64,000 nucleotides of DNA. Source: Synechococcus sp. WH 8109. Lineage in GTDB: Bacteria > Cyanobacteriota > Cyanobacteriia > PCC-6307 > Cyanobiaceae. The translations under genes and the position numbers were made by a program. Below the pieces are notes generated by a model, which saw nothing but the letters and a program-made list of their open reading frames with translations, did not search any database and was not told the origin of the DNA. The DNA is taken from assembly GCF_000161795.2 (NCBI RefSeq), contig NZ_CP006882.1, forward strand, positions 248,001 to 312,000. The letters are read 5' to 3'. How positions within the stretch are numbered: the stretch's first letter is position 1; each line of letters opens with the position of its first letter. This document shows positions 8,519-18,733 of the stretch, piece by piece.

Positions 8519-9458
8519 GGCTTAAGGCCTCGGCCATCAGGAGTGCGCCATCACAGGCATCGCCCTTGGCCTTGCCCCATCGGGCTTCGGGAATCGACTG
8601 ATGGATGGCCTGTTGCACGGCCGTGCGGAACGCCTGGAGATGGGTGACGGCTCCCCCATGGCAGACCACCAGGGGGGAGCGCAGGGAAAGCTGCTGGGCC
8701 ACGGTGCTGATACAGCTAGAGAGGGCTGTTGCCGATCCCTTAACGATCTCCTCCGCACCCGGGCAGTCCTTGGCTGCTGCTTCCACCACCAGTGGAGCCA
8801 AGGCCGCGACGTCCGCCGTGCCGAAGTCCTGCTGCACCACCCGGGCTTTCACCGCGGCGTGGCTGTCGCAGCCCATCTGATTCCAGATCTGCAGGCGCAG
8901 AGGATGGTCCGGCAGGCGTCCATCGGCCATGCGCAGGGTCAGTTGCAATCCCTGGTGGCCGAGATCAAAGGCCGAGCCGGCTCCATCGAGCAGCCATCCC
9001 CAGCCGCCACAGCGGTGTTCATGGCCGTTCTCGTCTCGGCCCAGCACGATCATCCCGGTGCCGCTGATCGCCAGGATTCCTGCGCCTTCAGGGATCGCAC
9101 CTCGCAAGGCGGTGCGTTCGTCTCCAGTGACCAGAACCTTGCTCAACCCTGTGTCATCACCGATGGCCAGCGCTTGCCCCACCAAACGTTCAGCACGCTG
9201 TTGCAACGCTGTTCCGTGTTCGATGCCGCTGGCTCCCACAACAGCCGCCTGGATCACGCCATCGGGGTGATTGTTGAGGGCCTGCTGCGCACTGGTGCTG
9301 ATCGCCTCGAGGAAACGACGTTCACCCTGGGGGGCATCCAGGTGGCTGACTCCGGGGCCCTCGCCTTCCCCAACAGGCTGGTGCAAGCCGTTTTGAACCA
9401 TGCTGAGACGGCAGCGGGTGTGCGTCTGTCCGGCATCGAATCCAGCGAGCAGTCTCAT
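8505..9458 (-). CDS. BadF/BcrA-type sugar kinase, probable N-acetylglucosamine kinase
   Basis: A 317-residue actin-fold ATPase. It has the phosphate-1 motif at the N-terminus (LLAGFDAGQTHTRC), the ILAISGTGMIVLGR phosphate-2 motif and the GGWGWLLDGAGSAFDLG segment. That segment is characteristic of the eukaryotic NAGK-like branch of the BadF family. The likely reaction is ATP-dependent phosphorylation of GlcNAc or a related amino sugar; the substrate is inferred. It starts in an ATGA overlap with ictB, so it is probably the last gene of the FIST-trmB-ictB-kinase run. It lies tail-to-tail with glmM. Confidence 0.8.
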   Translation of the reverse strand: MRLLAGFDAGQTHTRCRLSMVQNGLHQPVGEGEGPGVSHLDAPQGERRFLEAISTSAQQALNNHPDGVIQAAVVGASGIEHGTALQQRAERLVGQALAIGDDTGLSKVLVTGDERTALRGAIPEGAGILAISGTGMIVLGRDENGHEHRCGGWGWLLDGAGSAFDLGHQGLQLTLRMADGRLPDHPLRLQIWNQMGCDSHAAVKARVVQQDFGTADVAALAPLVVEAAAKDCPGAEEIVKGSATALSSCISTVAQQLSLRSPLVVCHGGAVTHLQAFRTAVQQAIHQSIPEARWGKAKGDACDGALLMAEALSLRPR

Positions 9459-10771
9459 GATTCTCTGGGTCTACTCACCAGGTTGGCCAGAGCAAACCAG
9501 CCGATCAGCTGCACTTCGGGGCGAAAGAAGATCGTGTCGGTGCTGCCCTGCATCAGCAGGCCAGCGATGGCAGCGAGGCTGGCGATGGATGCCAAGGCGC
9601 TTGGAGCATCGGCATTGAGCTGGTTGAGGCCCTGCCTCAGGCTGCTGGCCAGCAATCCCAGGCAGGCCAGCAGCCCGGGAATGCCGGTTTCCACCAGGAT
9701 TTCCAAGGGAACGGAGTAGGCACTGAGGGCGTTGAACTTCGGTTGCTGATACAGGGGATAGATGCTGTTGAACGCCGTATTGCCGGGGCCGATGCCCAAC
9801 CAGGGACGGTCTTGCACCATCTGGATGGCCGCCATCCAGACGTTGATACGGAAATTGTTGGAACTATCCCCCCGTCCCGCCAGCAGGCTGGTGATGCGCG
9901 TGCGGATCGGATCGATCTGGGTGGCCGCCACCACAATGCAAGTGGCTCCAACCAGCAGCACCGTCAGAGGTACCAGACGTCTCCAGAGCGGAGGCCAGTG
10001 GCGTGTCCAGCGCAGCAGGAGCAACAACAGCAGCACGGCACCGGCAGCAACCATCCCCAGCCAGCCGCCGCGGCTGTAAGTGAACAGCGTGGCTATTGCT
10101 GTCAACACCAGTGTGGTCCCGGCAAACAGCTGGGCTCCCACACCACGCCAGCGCACCAGTGCGATCGCTGCGAAGGGAATCAGCGGCAATAGGTAACCCG
10201 CCAGGAGGTTGGGGTTTCCCAGGGGGCCATAGATCCGAATGGTGCCGGCGCTGATGGAATTCGGATCGGCCCAGCCCGCCAGTTCCTCGGTGGAGGCATA
10301 TAGCTGTCGCAAAGCCAGAACACTGCTGAACAAGCCGCCACTCAGCAGTCCGGCGATCAGTCGGTCCCACGATCGGCTGTTGCTCAGCAGCAGCTTGCAG
10401 AGCAAGGCATAAACGCCCAGGTAGCTGAGCAGTTTGAACAGGCCTTTGCTGGCGGCGATTGGAACTGGAGAACACCCCGTGGCCACAATCGCGATGGCCA
10501 GAAAAAGCATCAGCCAGCGCGAGATGGTTCCTATGCGCTGTGGTGGAGGACTGCAGAGGCACCAGAGCAGCCACAGAACGTCGCAGGCTGCAATCACCAG
10601 GGCAAGGCCTGTGCGTGTGAAGAAAGGAAGACCCGTGAACAACGCCAGCAGCAGAAGTCCCGCCAGCCTTTCAAGGCGTTTAAACACCGCCTGATCCGGA
10701 GTGATCAACCCTTGCCAGCGCACCAACAGGGCCCCGCCGTTCGCCGTCTGGGTTGCATCCGCAGAGGCCAT
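9455..10771 (-). CDS. ictB: IctB-family membrane protein (O-antigen ligase superfamily)
   Basis: A 438-residue protein with about ten membrane helices and the Wzy_C-type loop ending in GIGPGNTAFNSIYPLYQ (about residue 330). The segment GPLGNPNLLAGYLLPL matches the IctB family, first described as an inorganic-carbon accumulation factor in Synechococcus. Its transport role has since been disputed, and the fold is that of O-antigen ligases and polymerases. It sits 9 nt downstream of trmB and overlaps the kinase gene by 4 nt (ATGA). Confidence 0.85.
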   Translation of the reverse strand: MASADATQTANGGALLVRWQGLITPDQAVFKRLERLAGLLLLALFTGLPFFTRTGLALVIAACDVLWLLWCLCSPPPQRIGTISRWLMLFLAIAIVATGCSPVPIAASKGLFKLLSYLGVYALLCKLLLSNSRSWDRLIAGLLSGGLFSSVLALRQLYASTEELAGWADPNSISAGTIRIYGPLGNPNLLAGYLLPLIPFAAIALVRWRGVGAQLFAGTTLVLTAIATLFTYSRGGWLGMVAAGAVLLLLLLLRWTRHWPPLWRRLVPLTVLLVGATCIVVAATQIDPIRTRITSLLAGRGDSSNNFRINVWMAAIQMVQDRPWLGIGPGNTAFNSIYPLYQQPKFNALSAYSVPLEILVETGIPGLLACLGLLASSLRQGLNQLNADAPSALASIASLAAIAGLLMQGSTDTIFFRPEVQLIGWFALANLVSRPRES

Positions 10772-10780
10772 CGTGGGGCT

Positions 10781-11485
10781 TCAGGTGGTGAGTGCTTCCG
10801 CCGGATTATCGATCTCCTGCCAGCGCTGTTCCAGATCTGACACGGAAGGAAGTGGATTCTGGTTCCGGCGATAGAGCACCCGGTAGATGGGGAGGTTTTG
10901 CTCAAGCACGTAGCGCTCCCGTTCCGTGGGAACCGAAAGCGGGTTGCTGGCTCGCCATGGACGTTGGTCCTCGGCGGGGCGGTCAAAACAGGCGCTGAGT
11001 TCGGTGAGAGCAACCATCGGCTCAATCACGTCAAGAACATCGCTCTGCAGAAACAGCTCACGGCCTGGTTGGAGGGCCGTTGCGATTGCCAGGAGCAGAG
11101 CAGGTTGCAAGACCCGGCGCTTGTGGTGCCTTCGTTTGAACCAGGGATCGGGGAATTGGATCGATACCCGTTGCAATCGGTCCTGCTTTAGGGCCTTCAT
11201 CCAGCCTTCCAGGCTGATGTTGGCGTTGCAGAAAAGGATCCGAACATTGCCGTGCTCCGAGGCGAGCGCGTCTTGATCGGCAGACGTCACTAGCGGTCGG
11301 CGGATTTCAACGCCGAGATGATTCCAGTGGGGATCACGCTCGGCCAGGCCGAGCAGGCACCGTCCACGGGCGCAGCCGATATCAAGGTGGATCGGCTGAT
11401 CAGGAACGCGAAACAGCAGCTCGGGTGGTGGTAGTTCCAGCGGCAACTGGAAGAAGCTGCTGAGTGGATTGACGTGCTGACGCAA
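10781..11485 (-). CDS. trmB: tRNA (guanine-N7-)-methyltransferase
   Basis: A 234-residue SAM-dependent enzyme that makes m7G46 in tRNA. Visible are the SAM site [15 protein letters not shown] (about residues 35-49), the [10 protein letters not shown] motif and the substrate/catalytic segment [20 protein letters not shown]. The start is a TTG (11483-11485) giving MRQHVNPLS, a family-typical beginning, with no better start visible. It lies 24 nt below the FIST gene and just above ictB on the same strand. Confidence 0.93.
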   Translation of the reverse strand: MRQHVNPLSSFFQLPLELPPPELLFRVPDQPIHLDIGCARGRCLLGLAERDPHWNHLGVEIRRPLVTSADQDALASEHGNVRILFCNANISLEGWMKALKQDRLQRVSIQFPDPWFKRRHHKRRVLQPALLLAIATALQPGRELFLQSDVLDVIEPMVALTELSACFDRPAEDQRPWRASNPLSVPTERERYVLEQNLPIYRVLYRRNQNPLPSVSDLEQRWQEIDNPAEALTT

Positions 11486-11509
11486 GGTTCTGAAGCGGTG
11501 CGATCCGGT

Positions 11510-12805
11510 TCAATCGAGATTGTCAGAGCCACTGCCAGCGGAGCTGTCGGGGTCCTGGCGCAGCAAGCCCCAGCAGGCGGTATAGCCATGAAGATGTGTT
11601 GTCCCTCCGACGGGTCCGATCTCACCGTTGCAGAACGCTCCCGCCACAGGCAGGTCTGGCATCAGTTGACGCGCCAGGCTGATGTCGCCATCGGCACGAC
11701 CAAACAGCCCCTGGCCCCGTCCCAGGCAGGCCATGAGCAGTCCGAAATGGACCGCGTCGCCTGAATCAGCTGTCGCTGCTTTGAGCAGGGCAACGGCTTC
11801 GTCCTGGGAGGCAGTGGCTTCGCGCAGGTGAAATTGCACGTTTTGGCCGGCGCGCACCCGCTCAGCAACGGCCACGGCGCCATTGTTGGGATCGACTCCG
11901 ATCAGGTTGCGGATCAGGAAGGCACTCGCTTCTGAGGCTCCTCGGTTGGCGTTCAGCCGCAGGCTGCTGCGTTCCACACCGAGGAACAACGAGTGACGCA
12001 CCAGTTCGCGCTCCCGTTCGCTGAGGTCGGCCAAAACCCGTTGCAGGCAATTGATGGGGCTGGCCTTGGTGCTGCCATCACTCAGTTCCAGCAACACGTT
12101 GCGCTGCACCTGCTCGACTGAGAAGACCGGGCCGATGGGGCGGCAGCCCTGAGCCACAACGGTTTCGAGTCGCCAGCTCCCACCGATGGAACACACCACT
12201 GCGCCGGTGACGACGTGGTCATCCAGCAACAGCGATCCGTGCGGGCTGTTATGGGGGGCTGCGATGCCGCCAATCTTTTCGGCACTCGGATAGGCGTAGT
12301 CCAGCCCGCTGATCAGGTCATTGATTCCACTGCTGGTGGGGTCGATCAGCAGGATCTGGCTGCGGGCAGCCTCGGGGGTAATGCCAACCCAGTCTTGCCA
12401 TTTCTGGGCGGCTCCATCCAGATCAGGCAGCTCCTCTGTGCTCAGGTGTTGGGTGGCGATCGATGCCCCCGGCAGGGAGAGCAGCGTCACACTCAAAGCA
12501 GGTGTCTGCTCCAGTTCCGAGGCGGTGCCGTCGCCGCGGGTGCCCACCACGCCGCCACCGGTGCATCCGATCCAATGCTTCGCGCTGATCTGGGCGCGCA
12601 GCATCGGTAGCAGCCGCGGCAGGTCGGTGGCGTAACCCGTGGAGGTGAAGACGAGGGCGAGATCGGCTTCGCCCTTGGATCGGCCCAGTTGCTCGACCAC
12701 ATCCCTTACGGCTTCGTCCAGGGACGCTTTGCCAGACAATCCCGTCCGGCAACTGGCTTCAGCGCCCACGGAGCGAAACCAGCTGAACGGTGCGAATGGT
12801 GCCAT
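11510..12805 (-). CDS. FIST-domain protein (FIST_N and FIST_C)
   Basis: A 431-residue protein with the FIST_N pattern (ALVFTSTGYA, then IGCTGGGVVGTRGD) and a FIST_C part ending in FGLLMACLGRGQGLFGR and PVAGAFCNGEIGPVGG. In bacteria, FIST domains are predicted to bind small ligands such as amino acids in signal-transduction proteins, but no output domain is fused here. The specific ligand and role are unknown. It begins a minus-strand run (FIST, trmB, ictB, kinase) and is divergent from the DUF3177 gene. Confidence 0.85.
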   Translation of the reverse strand: MAPFAPFSWFRSVGAEASCRTGLSGKASLDEAVRDVVEQLGRSKGEADLALVFTSTGYATDLPRLLPMLRAQISAKHWIGCTGGGVVGTRGDGTASELEQTPALSVTLLSLPGASIATQHLSTEELPDLDGAAQKWQDWVGITPEAARSQILLIDPTSSGINDLISGLDYAYPSAEKIGGIAAPHNSPHGSLLLDDHVVTGAVVCSIGGSWRLETVVAQGCRPIGPVFSVEQVQRNVLLELSDGSTKASPINCLQRVLADLSERERELVRHSLFLGVERSSLRLNANRGASEASAFLIRNLIGVDPNNGAVAVAERVRAGQNVQFHLREATASQDEAVALLKAATADSGDAVHFGLLMACLGRGQGLFGRADGDISLARQLMPDLPVAGAFCNGEIGPVGGTTHLHGYTACWGLLRQDPDSSAGSGSDNLD

Positions 12806-12874
12806 GAAGCGGACCCTATCAACCCTGGAGCACAGCTCAGGACGTTGATAATGGCGACACTGTGACAGTCCCCA

Positions 12875-13486
12875 GTGAACGAGCTCACGTACCGCGCTCT
12901 GGTGTGGCTGACCTATCGCTTGGCCGCCACCTTCGCCGTTGGTGTGCCTTTGGTCATGTTGATCTGGTCAGCCTGGCGTCGCGAGCTGTTGATGCTGCGG
13001 CTGCTGGGGATCTACTGGAAGGTGGCCAGCCTGATGGCGATCAGCCTGTTGCTGCTGACGGATCAGCGGCCCTTGGGCTACGCCATGGCGGTAATCGCAC
13101 CGGTGTTGATGGTGATCAGCCTGTGGTTCTGGGTCGACATCAATGACGAGCTGGCCGACCAGCCGTCCTGGCGTCCGCTGCCCCTTGCCGTGAAGGTGTG
13201 GCGTTGGGCATTCAGTGGGTTTGCTTTCCTCAGCTTGGGTATGAGCGTGACGGGTTTGGGCTGCATGCATCAGCTGGAGTCCCCGGTATGCCTCACCTGG
13301 CTGGAAGCTCCTCAGGGCATCCATGGTCTTGCGGCCACGGTGTTCAATTTTCTGTTCGGTGGTTTGTGGACCGAGGCCGTTGCTGCCTTTGTGGGGTATG
13401 TCGCCCTGGTGGCTTACCTGGCTGGTCTGTTGCAGTGGCTGCTGGTGCGTTTGCCCCGTTACGGCCGCGTGGCGGGGGATTTCTGA
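12875..13486 (+). CDS. DUF3177 membrane protein
   Basis: A 203-residue protein with about five membrane helices and polar loops. The loop segments WFWVDINDELADQPSW and LESPVCLTWLEAPQGIHGL match my memory of cyanobacterial DUF3177 proteins. Function is unknown. It starts with GTG at 12875, and its TGA overlaps the ATG of the next small gene (TGATG), suggesting coupled translation. Confidence 0.75.
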   Translation: MNELTYRALVWLTYRLAATFAVGVPLVMLIWSAWRRELLMLRLLGIYWKVASLMAISLLLLTDQRPLGYAMAVIAPVLMVISLWFWVDINDELADQPSWRPLPLAVKVWRWAFSGFAFLSLGMSVTGLGCMHQLESPVCLTWLEAPQGIHGLAATVFNFLFGGLWTEAVAAFVGYVALVAYLAGLLQWLLVRLPRYGRVAGDF

Positions 13487-13779
13487 TGACTGACCAGGCG
13501 CTGGTTCAGGCCCTGGAGGAGCGAACGCGTGTTCAGCACCAGCGGGTTGTCCGCCTGCGGGGTCAGGTTGGGGATGAGCCGTTTGAGTTGCTGATCTTCC
13601 GTGGGTTCAGCAGCAGCACCACCCATCCAACCGCCTTTGACCCTGATGCTTCTGTTCTCCCTGAGGGAACAAGCCTGGATCAGGCTGAGCTGCTGCAGGG
13701 GCCCTTGTCGCCCGACCAGGAGGTTGTCCTGGCTGGACCGATGCCGCCGAACGATCTCCTGGCTCAGGCCAACTGGTGA
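13486..13779 (+). CDS. Small conserved hypothetical protein
   Basis: A 97-residue soluble protein starting [15 protein letters not shown] and containing [17 protein letters not shown], a pattern I associate with a cyanobacteria/plant small family but cannot name with certainty. Its ATG overlaps the stop of DUF3177 (13484-13488), which supports it as a real coupled gene. The 3' end overlaps ileS by 16 nt tail-to-tail. Confidence 0.7.
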   Translation: MTDQALVQALEERTRVQHQRVVRLRGQVGDEPFELLIFRGFSSSTTHPTAFDPDASVLPEGTSLDQAELLQGPLSPDQEVVLAGPMPPNDLLAQANW

Positions 13780-16688
13780 GTCCGGCGTTCCAGAACGCCA
13801 ACACAGCGTCCGCAGATGTGGGGATGCTCTGGGTGCTGACCCACATCCCCCTCGTAGTGCCAGCAGCGCTCGCATTTGGTTCCCCGCGCTCGGCTCACCT
13901 CGATCGATGCGAGCTCGTCGTCCTGGCTGGCCAGCACTTCGGCCCAGGGCTCGCCGCCAATCTGCAGTTGTGAGACCAGCAGCCAGTCCCGCAGACCGTC
14001 CACATCGGGATCCCCCGTCTCACTCAGCCAGGAGAGAGCGGCCTGGAGTTCCGGACGGCGGGCATCAATCCGCACGGCTGCCTCAAGCGATGCGCCAAGT
14101 TCTTGACGGCCGCGGCAATCTTCAAGCACTTTGTTGACTGCGGCACGGAGCTCCCGCAGCTCCTGAACCGGAGCGCTGAGAGCAGCATCACGCCATTCGG
14201 TTGGGACCTTCGGCCAGCTGCGGTGGAAGACCGAGGTCTCCTTCACGGTGTAAGGCAGGTTCTGCCAGATGTCTTCGGCCATGTGGCACAAGACAGGCGC
14301 GATCAGTCCGGCGAGGCGTTCGATGATCAGAGCCATCACGGTCTGGCAGCTGCGCCGGCGCTGGTCGGCGGGGGCGCTCACGTAGAGCCTGTCCTTGGCG
14401 ATGTCGAGGTAGAAGTTCGACAGATCGGTGACGCAGAAGTTCTGCAGCAGCTGGAAGAAGCGGAAGAACTCGAAGCTTTCGAAGGCTTCTGTGATGTCGT
14501 CCATCACCTCGGCCGTGCGCTGCAGCATCCAGCGGTCCAGCAACGGCAGTTCCGCAATCGGGATCGCGTCGGTTGCCGGATTGAAGTCGTGCAGGTTGCC
14601 AAGCAGATAGCGGCTGGTGTTGCGCACCTTGCGATACACATCGGCCAGCTGGCGCAGAATCCCGGCTCCGATCGGCACATCGGCGGAGTAATCCACCGAG
14701 CTCACCCAGAGCCGCAGCACATCGGCGCCGTAGGGCGGTTCCTGTTTCTGGTTCTTCCCCCCCTCGATGATCACCATCGGGTCGACCACATTGCCGAGGG
14801 ATTTGCTCATCTTGCGGCCCTTCTCATCCAAGGCGAAGCCATGGGTGAGCACCCGCTTGTAAGGAGCGTGTCCATTCACGGCAACAGAGGTGAGCAGTGA
14901 GCTCTGGAACCAGCCGCGGTGCTGGTCGGACCCTTCCAGGTACAGGTCGGCGGGATAGCTCAGGTTGTCCCGCTGGCTAGCGACGGCAGCCCAGCTTGAG
15001 CCGGAGTCGAACCACACGTCCATGGTGTCTGTGCCCTTGCGCCACTGGTCGGCCTGCTCGGCGTACGCGGGCGGAAGCAGATCCGCTTCGTCTTTCTCCC
15101 ACCAGATGTCGGCACCGTGCTCGGCGATCAACGCCTGGATGTGCTCCAGGGTGTCGGCGTTCAGCAGCACCTCGCCGTTGCTGCGGTGATAAAACACGGG
15201 GATTGGCACCCCCCAGGTGCGCTGACGGGAGATGCACCAGTCGCCCCGCTCCTTGACCATCGATTCGATCCGGTTGCGACCGGTAGCAGGGGTCCACTCC
15301 ACTGCGGCGATCGCATCAAGGGCCTGTTGACGGAACCCTTCCACGGAGGCAAACCACTGTTCCGTGGCCCGGAAGATGGTGGGTTTCTTGGTGCGCCAAT
15401 CGTAGGGGTAGCGGTGGCCATAGGCCTCCTGCTTGAGCAGAGCCCCGGCGGACTCCAGCGCCTCAATAATCTTGGGGTTGGCATCCTTGAGCACATTCAG
15501 GCCCGCGAACGGCCCGGCCTCTTCCGTGAGGTTGCCGGCTTCGTCCACAGGGCAGAGCACCGGCAGGCCGTTCTTCTGGCCGGTGTGGAAGTCGTCGACG
15601 CCGTGACCAGGCGCGGTGTGCACGAGGCCTGTGCCCGATTCGGTGGTGATGTAATCGCCCCCGATCACCACCGGACTGGAGCGATCCAGCAGTGGGTGGC
15701 GGTAGGTCAGCCCAGCGAGCAGAGCGCCTTTTACGGTGACGCGCCGGCTCAGTGGGCGCGCCAGGGTGCCGCTCAGCGTCTCGATCAGATCGGCAGCCAC
15801 CAGCAGAAGTCTGCCTGCGCCGTCGTCGGCCAGGGCGTAATCGAGCCTTTCATTCACCGACACCGCCAGGTTGGCTGGCAGCGTCCAGGGGGTGGTGGTC
15901 CAGATCGCCACCTGCAGGGCCTTCCCAAGGGCGTCCATCTCCGTGGGCAGGTCCAGACCCTCTGCCTTGAATGCATCCCGCAGCGCCGCTGGAAGCTCCA
16001 CGGCTGGGAAGGCGGCGTAGACGCTGGGACTGGTGTGGCCGTCGGGGTACTCCAGTTCGGCTTCGGCCAAAGCGGTGCGTGAACTCGGGCTCCAGTGCAC
16101 CGGTTTCAGACCCCGGTAGATGTGCCCCTTGAGCACCATCTCGCCAAACACCCGAATCTGAGCCGATTCGTACCCCTTTTGCAAAGTCAGATACGGCTGC
16201 TCCCAGTCCGCCCAGATGCCCCAGCGCTGGAAGCCCTTCATCTGGCCATCCACCTGTTTGCGGGCGTAGGCGGCAGCTTTTTTGCGCAGCTTGATCGGTG
16301 TCAGCGCCTTGCGCTGCTCCTGATCCATCGACTGCAGCACCTTGAGCTCAATCGGCAGGCCGTGGCAGTCCCAGCCAGGTACGTAGTGCACCCGCCGCCC
16401 TCTTAACACCTGATATTTGTTGATGATGTCCTTCAGCACCTTGTTGAGGGCATGCCCCATGTGCAGAGCACCGTTGGCGTAGGGCGGGCCGTCATGGAGG
16501 GTGAAGGTTGGGCCGCTGTTGTTCAGGCCCAGCTCGCCGTCGATGCCGTGGTCTTTCCAGAAGCCCTGCAGTTCAGGTTCGCGTTGGACGGCATTGGCGC
16601 GCATGCCGAATCCCGTCTGCAGCAGATTGAGCGTGTGTTTGTAGGAGGGACGTTCCTCAGCGGCGGCGTCGCGCGTCTCCTTGCTCAC
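13764..16688 (-). CDS. ileS: Isoleucyl-tRNA synthetase
   Basis: A 974-residue class I synthetase that charges tRNA-Ile. It has the HIGH-type motif as HMGH (in [12 protein letters not shown]), editing-domain sequence ([13 protein letters not shown]), the KMSKS motif in [14 protein letters not shown] and a C-terminal zinc finger with CERCWHYEG...HICGRCV. Length is normal for a bacterial IleRS with zinc tail, so it looks complete. It starts at the ATG at 16688, 27 nt below the hypothetical gene at 16716. Confidence 0.96.
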   Translation of the reverse strand: MSKETRDAAAEERPSYKHTLNLLQTGFGMRANAVQREPELQGFWKDHGIDGELGLNNSGPTFTLHDGPPYANGALHMGHALNKVLKDIINKYQVLRGRRVHYVPGWDCHGLPIELKVLQSMDQEQRKALTPIKLRKKAAAYARKQVDGQMKGFQRWGIWADWEQPYLTLQKGYESAQIRVFGEMVLKGHIYRGLKPVHWSPSSRTALAEAELEYPDGHTSPSVYAAFPAVELPAALRDAFKAEGLDLPTEMDALGKALQVAIWTTTPWTLPANLAVSVNERLDYALADDGAGRLLLVAADLIETLSGTLARPLSRRVTVKGALLAGLTYRHPLLDRSSPVVIGGDYITTESGTGLVHTAPGHGVDDFHTGQKNGLPVLCPVDEAGNLTEEAGPFAGLNVLKDANPKIIEALESAGALLKQEAYGHRYPYDWRTKKPTIFRATEQWFASVEGFRQQALDAIAAVEWTPATGRNRIESMVKERGDWCISRQRTWGVPIPVFYHRSNGEVLLNADTLEHIQALIAEHGADIWWEKDEADLLPPAYAEQADQWRKGTDTMDVWFDSGSSWAAVASQRDNLSYPADLYLEGSDQHRGWFQSSLLTSVAVNGHAPYKRVLTHGFALDEKGRKMSKSLGNVVDPMVIIEGGKNQKQEPPYGADVLRLWVSSVDYSADVPIGAGILRQLADVYRKVRNTSRYLLGNLHDFNPATDAIPIAELPLLDRWMLQRTAEVMDDITEAFESFEFFRFFQLLQNFCVTDLSNFYLDIAKDRLYVSAPADQRRRSCQTVMALIIERLAGLIAPVLCHMAEDIWQNLPYTVKETSVFHRSWPKVPTEWRDAALSAPVQELRELRAAVNKVLEDCRGRQELGASLEAAVRIDARRPELQAALSWLSETGDPDVDGLRDWLLVSQLQIGGEPWAEVLASQDDELASIEVSRARGTKCERCWHYEGDVGQHPEHPHICGRCVGVLERRTHQLA

Positions 16689-16715
16689 GGGGTCCCTGCT
16701 CTGTCCTCGGGATTA

Positions 16716-17210
16716 TCAGTCTTCGCCCTCTGGAGATGTGACCTCGGCTGCTTCGGCTGGTTCTGTGTCGCTTGCGTCAGAGGTTTCAGGGGGCTCGGGA
16801 CGCACCCATTTTTTGCCCGTAACCCCTGATTTCCCGGCCGGTTTGAGTTGTTTGGCGATGCCGCTGATGCCTTCGCCCACTCGGCCAGTGGTGATCAAAA
16901 GTTGTTGAAGGCTGGTACGCCAATGATCGAGCGAGGTGAACCGCTGCTGCTCGGTTTCGCTGAGGCTGTTCCAGCGGGCCTGTCCGACCTCGGATCCCAA
17001 GCGTGCGATCAACAGGCCGGCGCAGAGAACTGCCAGCATCGGCGCTCCCCGCAGACGGTCTGTGCTGGTGACCAGAACGAGACCCAGCAGCAAGACCACC
17101 GCGCCCCAAACACCATCGCGGGGACGACTGAGTTCAACGGCCAGAAGGGGAAGCAGCAGGAGTGCCAGGCCGAGCAGGAGGCAGAGATCGCCGCTGAGGG
17201 TCGCAAGCAT
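16716..17210 (-). CDS. Conserved membrane protein, function unknown
   Basis: A 164-residue protein with three closely spaced membrane helices (about residues 4-24, 32-48 and 52-70), then a soluble region and an acidic Pro/Glu-rich tail (EPPETSDASDTEPAEAAEV). I do not recognise a family. I start at the ATG at 17210. An upstream in-frame GTG at 17270 would begin inside the 5' arm of tRNA-Leu and is unlikely. It lies upstream of ileS on the same strand. Confidence 0.65.
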   Translation of the reverse strand: MLATLSGDLCLLLGLALLLLPLLAVELSRPRDGVWGAVVLLLGLVLVTSTDRLRGAPMLAVLCAGLLIARLGSEVGQARWNSLSETEQQRFTSLDHWRTSLQQLLITTGRVGEGISGIAKQLKPAGKSGVTGKKWVRPEPPETSDASDTEPAEAAEVTSPEGED

Positions 17211-17264
17211 CCGTGGTGTGGCGGTCTGCTCCCATTCTGGGGCGATCTCTAGAGTCAGGGCGTT

Positions 17265-17346
17265 GCCCACCTGGCGGAATTGGTAGACGCGCTGGTTTTA
17301 GGTACCAGTGGCTTTGGTCGTGGGGGTTCAAGTCCCCCGGTGGGCA
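17265..17346 (+). tRNA. tRNA-Leu (anticodon TAG)
   Basis: An 82-nt class II tRNA. The acceptor pairs GCCCACC with GGTGGGC (17265-17271 with 17339-17345) and has an A discriminator at 17346. The anticodon stem CTGGT/ACCAG encloses TTTAGGT, giving anticodon TAG (codon CTA). A long variable arm and the GGGGG TTCAAGT CCCCC T arm are present. No CCA is encoded. Confidence 0.95.
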
Positions 17347-17400
17347 TTCCTTTCCCTACCGTGGTTTGGGATCGATACAGACTTGTTGCCTGACCTCCGG

Positions 17401-18432
17401 ATGCATCAGAGCACTGCTCAACAACAGCAGCCTCGTCCGGTTGGAGTGGGCTATCGCTCGGTTCCGCGCGAATTCGTTGACCCGCCGGCCTTCTGGAACC
17501 CCACCGTCGGGCTCTTCCTTGGCGGTTATGCCCTGGCGGCTCTGACCATCTGGGGCTGGTTTGTGGCGGCCTTACCCCTGCCGGTGCTGCTGTGCACGGG
17601 CTTTCTGGCGCTGCATCTGGAAGGGACGGTTATTCATGACGCCTGCCACAACGCAGCCCATCCCAATCGATGGATCAATCAGGCCATGGGCCATGGCTCG
17701 GCGATGTTGCTCGGGTTCAGCTTTCCCGTGTTCACGCGGGTGCATCTTGAGCATCACGTCCACGTGAATGACCCGAAGAACGACCCGGACCACATCGTCA
17801 GCACGTTCGGACCGCTCTGGCTGATCGCCCCGAGATTTTTCTATCACGAGTGGTTTTTCTTTCAGCGTCGCCTCTGGCGCCGCTGGGAGTTGATGCAGTG
17901 GGGGCTGGAGCGCAGCATTTTTGTGGTGATTGTGCTGGCGGCGGCACGCTTTGACTTCCTGCCTTTCATCTTCAACTGCTGGTTTGCCCCTGCCCTGATG
18001 GTGGGCGTGACTCTGGGGTTGTTCTTCGACTACCTCCCGCATCGGCCCTTCACCTCCCGCAACCGCTGGACGAATGCCCGGATCTATCCAGGCAGGCTGA
18101 TGAACTGGCTGATCATGGGGCAGAACTATCACCTGGTTCATCACCTCTGGCCATCCATTCCCTGGTTTGAATACAAACCGGCCTATGAGGCCACCAAGCC
18201 TCTGCTCGACTCCAAGGGATCTCCCCAAAGGCTGGGCATTTTTGAGACCCGCCGGGATGGCTATAACTTCCTCTACGACATCCTTGTGGGAGTGCGCAGC
18301 CACAAGCGCCGCAGCGGAAAGATGAGGCGTGCAGCCCGTTTCATGCCAGGACGGGGGCTGCGTCGCCACTGGCTCAGTTTTGTTGATCGCATCGCGATCA
18401 AAACCGAGCCTAAACGCTCGATGTCCCGCTGA
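17401..18432 (+). CDS. crtR: Beta-carotene hydroxylase CrtR
   Basis: A 343-residue membrane di-iron desaturase-fold protein that hydroxylates beta-carotene toward zeaxanthin. The three histidine motifs are visible: HDACHNAAH, HLEHHVHVND and HLVHHLW, with FFDYLPHRPF between the second and third. Four or so membrane helices lie between them. The ATG at 17401 gives a family-like start with a Q-rich leader; 54 nt separate it from tRNA-Leu. It is convergent with gatC. Confidence 0.9.
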   Translation: MHQSTAQQQQPRPVGVGYRSVPREFVDPPAFWNPTVGLFLGGYALAALTIWGWFVAALPLPVLLCTGFLALHLEGTVIHDACHNAAHPNRWINQAMGHGSAMLLGFSFPVFTRVHLEHHVHVNDPKNDPDHIVSTFGPLWLIAPRFFYHEWFFFQRRLWRRWELMQWGLERSIFVVIVLAAARFDFLPFIFNCWFAPALMVGVTLGLFFDYLPHRPFTSRNRWTNARIYPGRLMNWLIMGQNYHLVHHLWPSIPWFEYKPAYEATKPLLDSKGSPQRLGIFETRRDGYNFLYDILVGVRSHKRRSGKMRRAARFMPGRGLRRHWLSFVDRIAIKTEPKRSMSR

Positions 18433-18439
18433 TCTGGGT

Positions 18440-18733
18440 TCAGTCGGCCAAGATTTTCGGAACCCGGAAGAAGTCACCCTCTCTCTGGGGTGCCTGGTTG
18501 AGGATGTCTTCCCGAACGGGGGTCGGCTGCACGCCATCGGCCCGGGTGACGTTGGTCACCTCCACGGCTCGGGTGGTTTCCGGAACGTCTTCGGTGTCCA
18601 CCTGCTGGAGCTGACTCACGTACTCGAGGATTGACTCAAGCTGATCGGTGTAGGTCGCAATCTTGTCCTCGGGAAGATCAAGGCGGGCGAGCTGGGCCAC
18701 CTTGCGGACGTCGTCGCTGGAAATCTGGCTCAT
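18440..18733 (-). CDS. gatC: Glutamyl-tRNA(Gln) amidotransferase subunit C
   Basis: A 97-residue subunit of GatCAB, which converts Glu-tRNA(Gln) to Gln-tRNA(Gln). The family start [16 protein letters not shown] and the late LVEDVxxNxxP-type segment ([21 protein letters not shown]) are visible. Its ATG overlaps the stop of the creatininase-family gene (ATGA, 18730-18733), so translation is probably coupled. It ends 7 nt from the crtR stop. Confidence 0.93.
   Translation of the reverse strand: MSQISSDDVRKVAQLARLDLPEDKIATYTDQLESILEYVSQLQQVDTEDVPETTRAVEVTNVTRADGVQPTPVREDILNQAPQREGDFFRVPKILAD

Noticed and set aside
17211..17270. GTG start at 17270 for the 16716 gene
   Set aside because: It begins inside tRNA-Leu; the ATG at 17210 is a better start.
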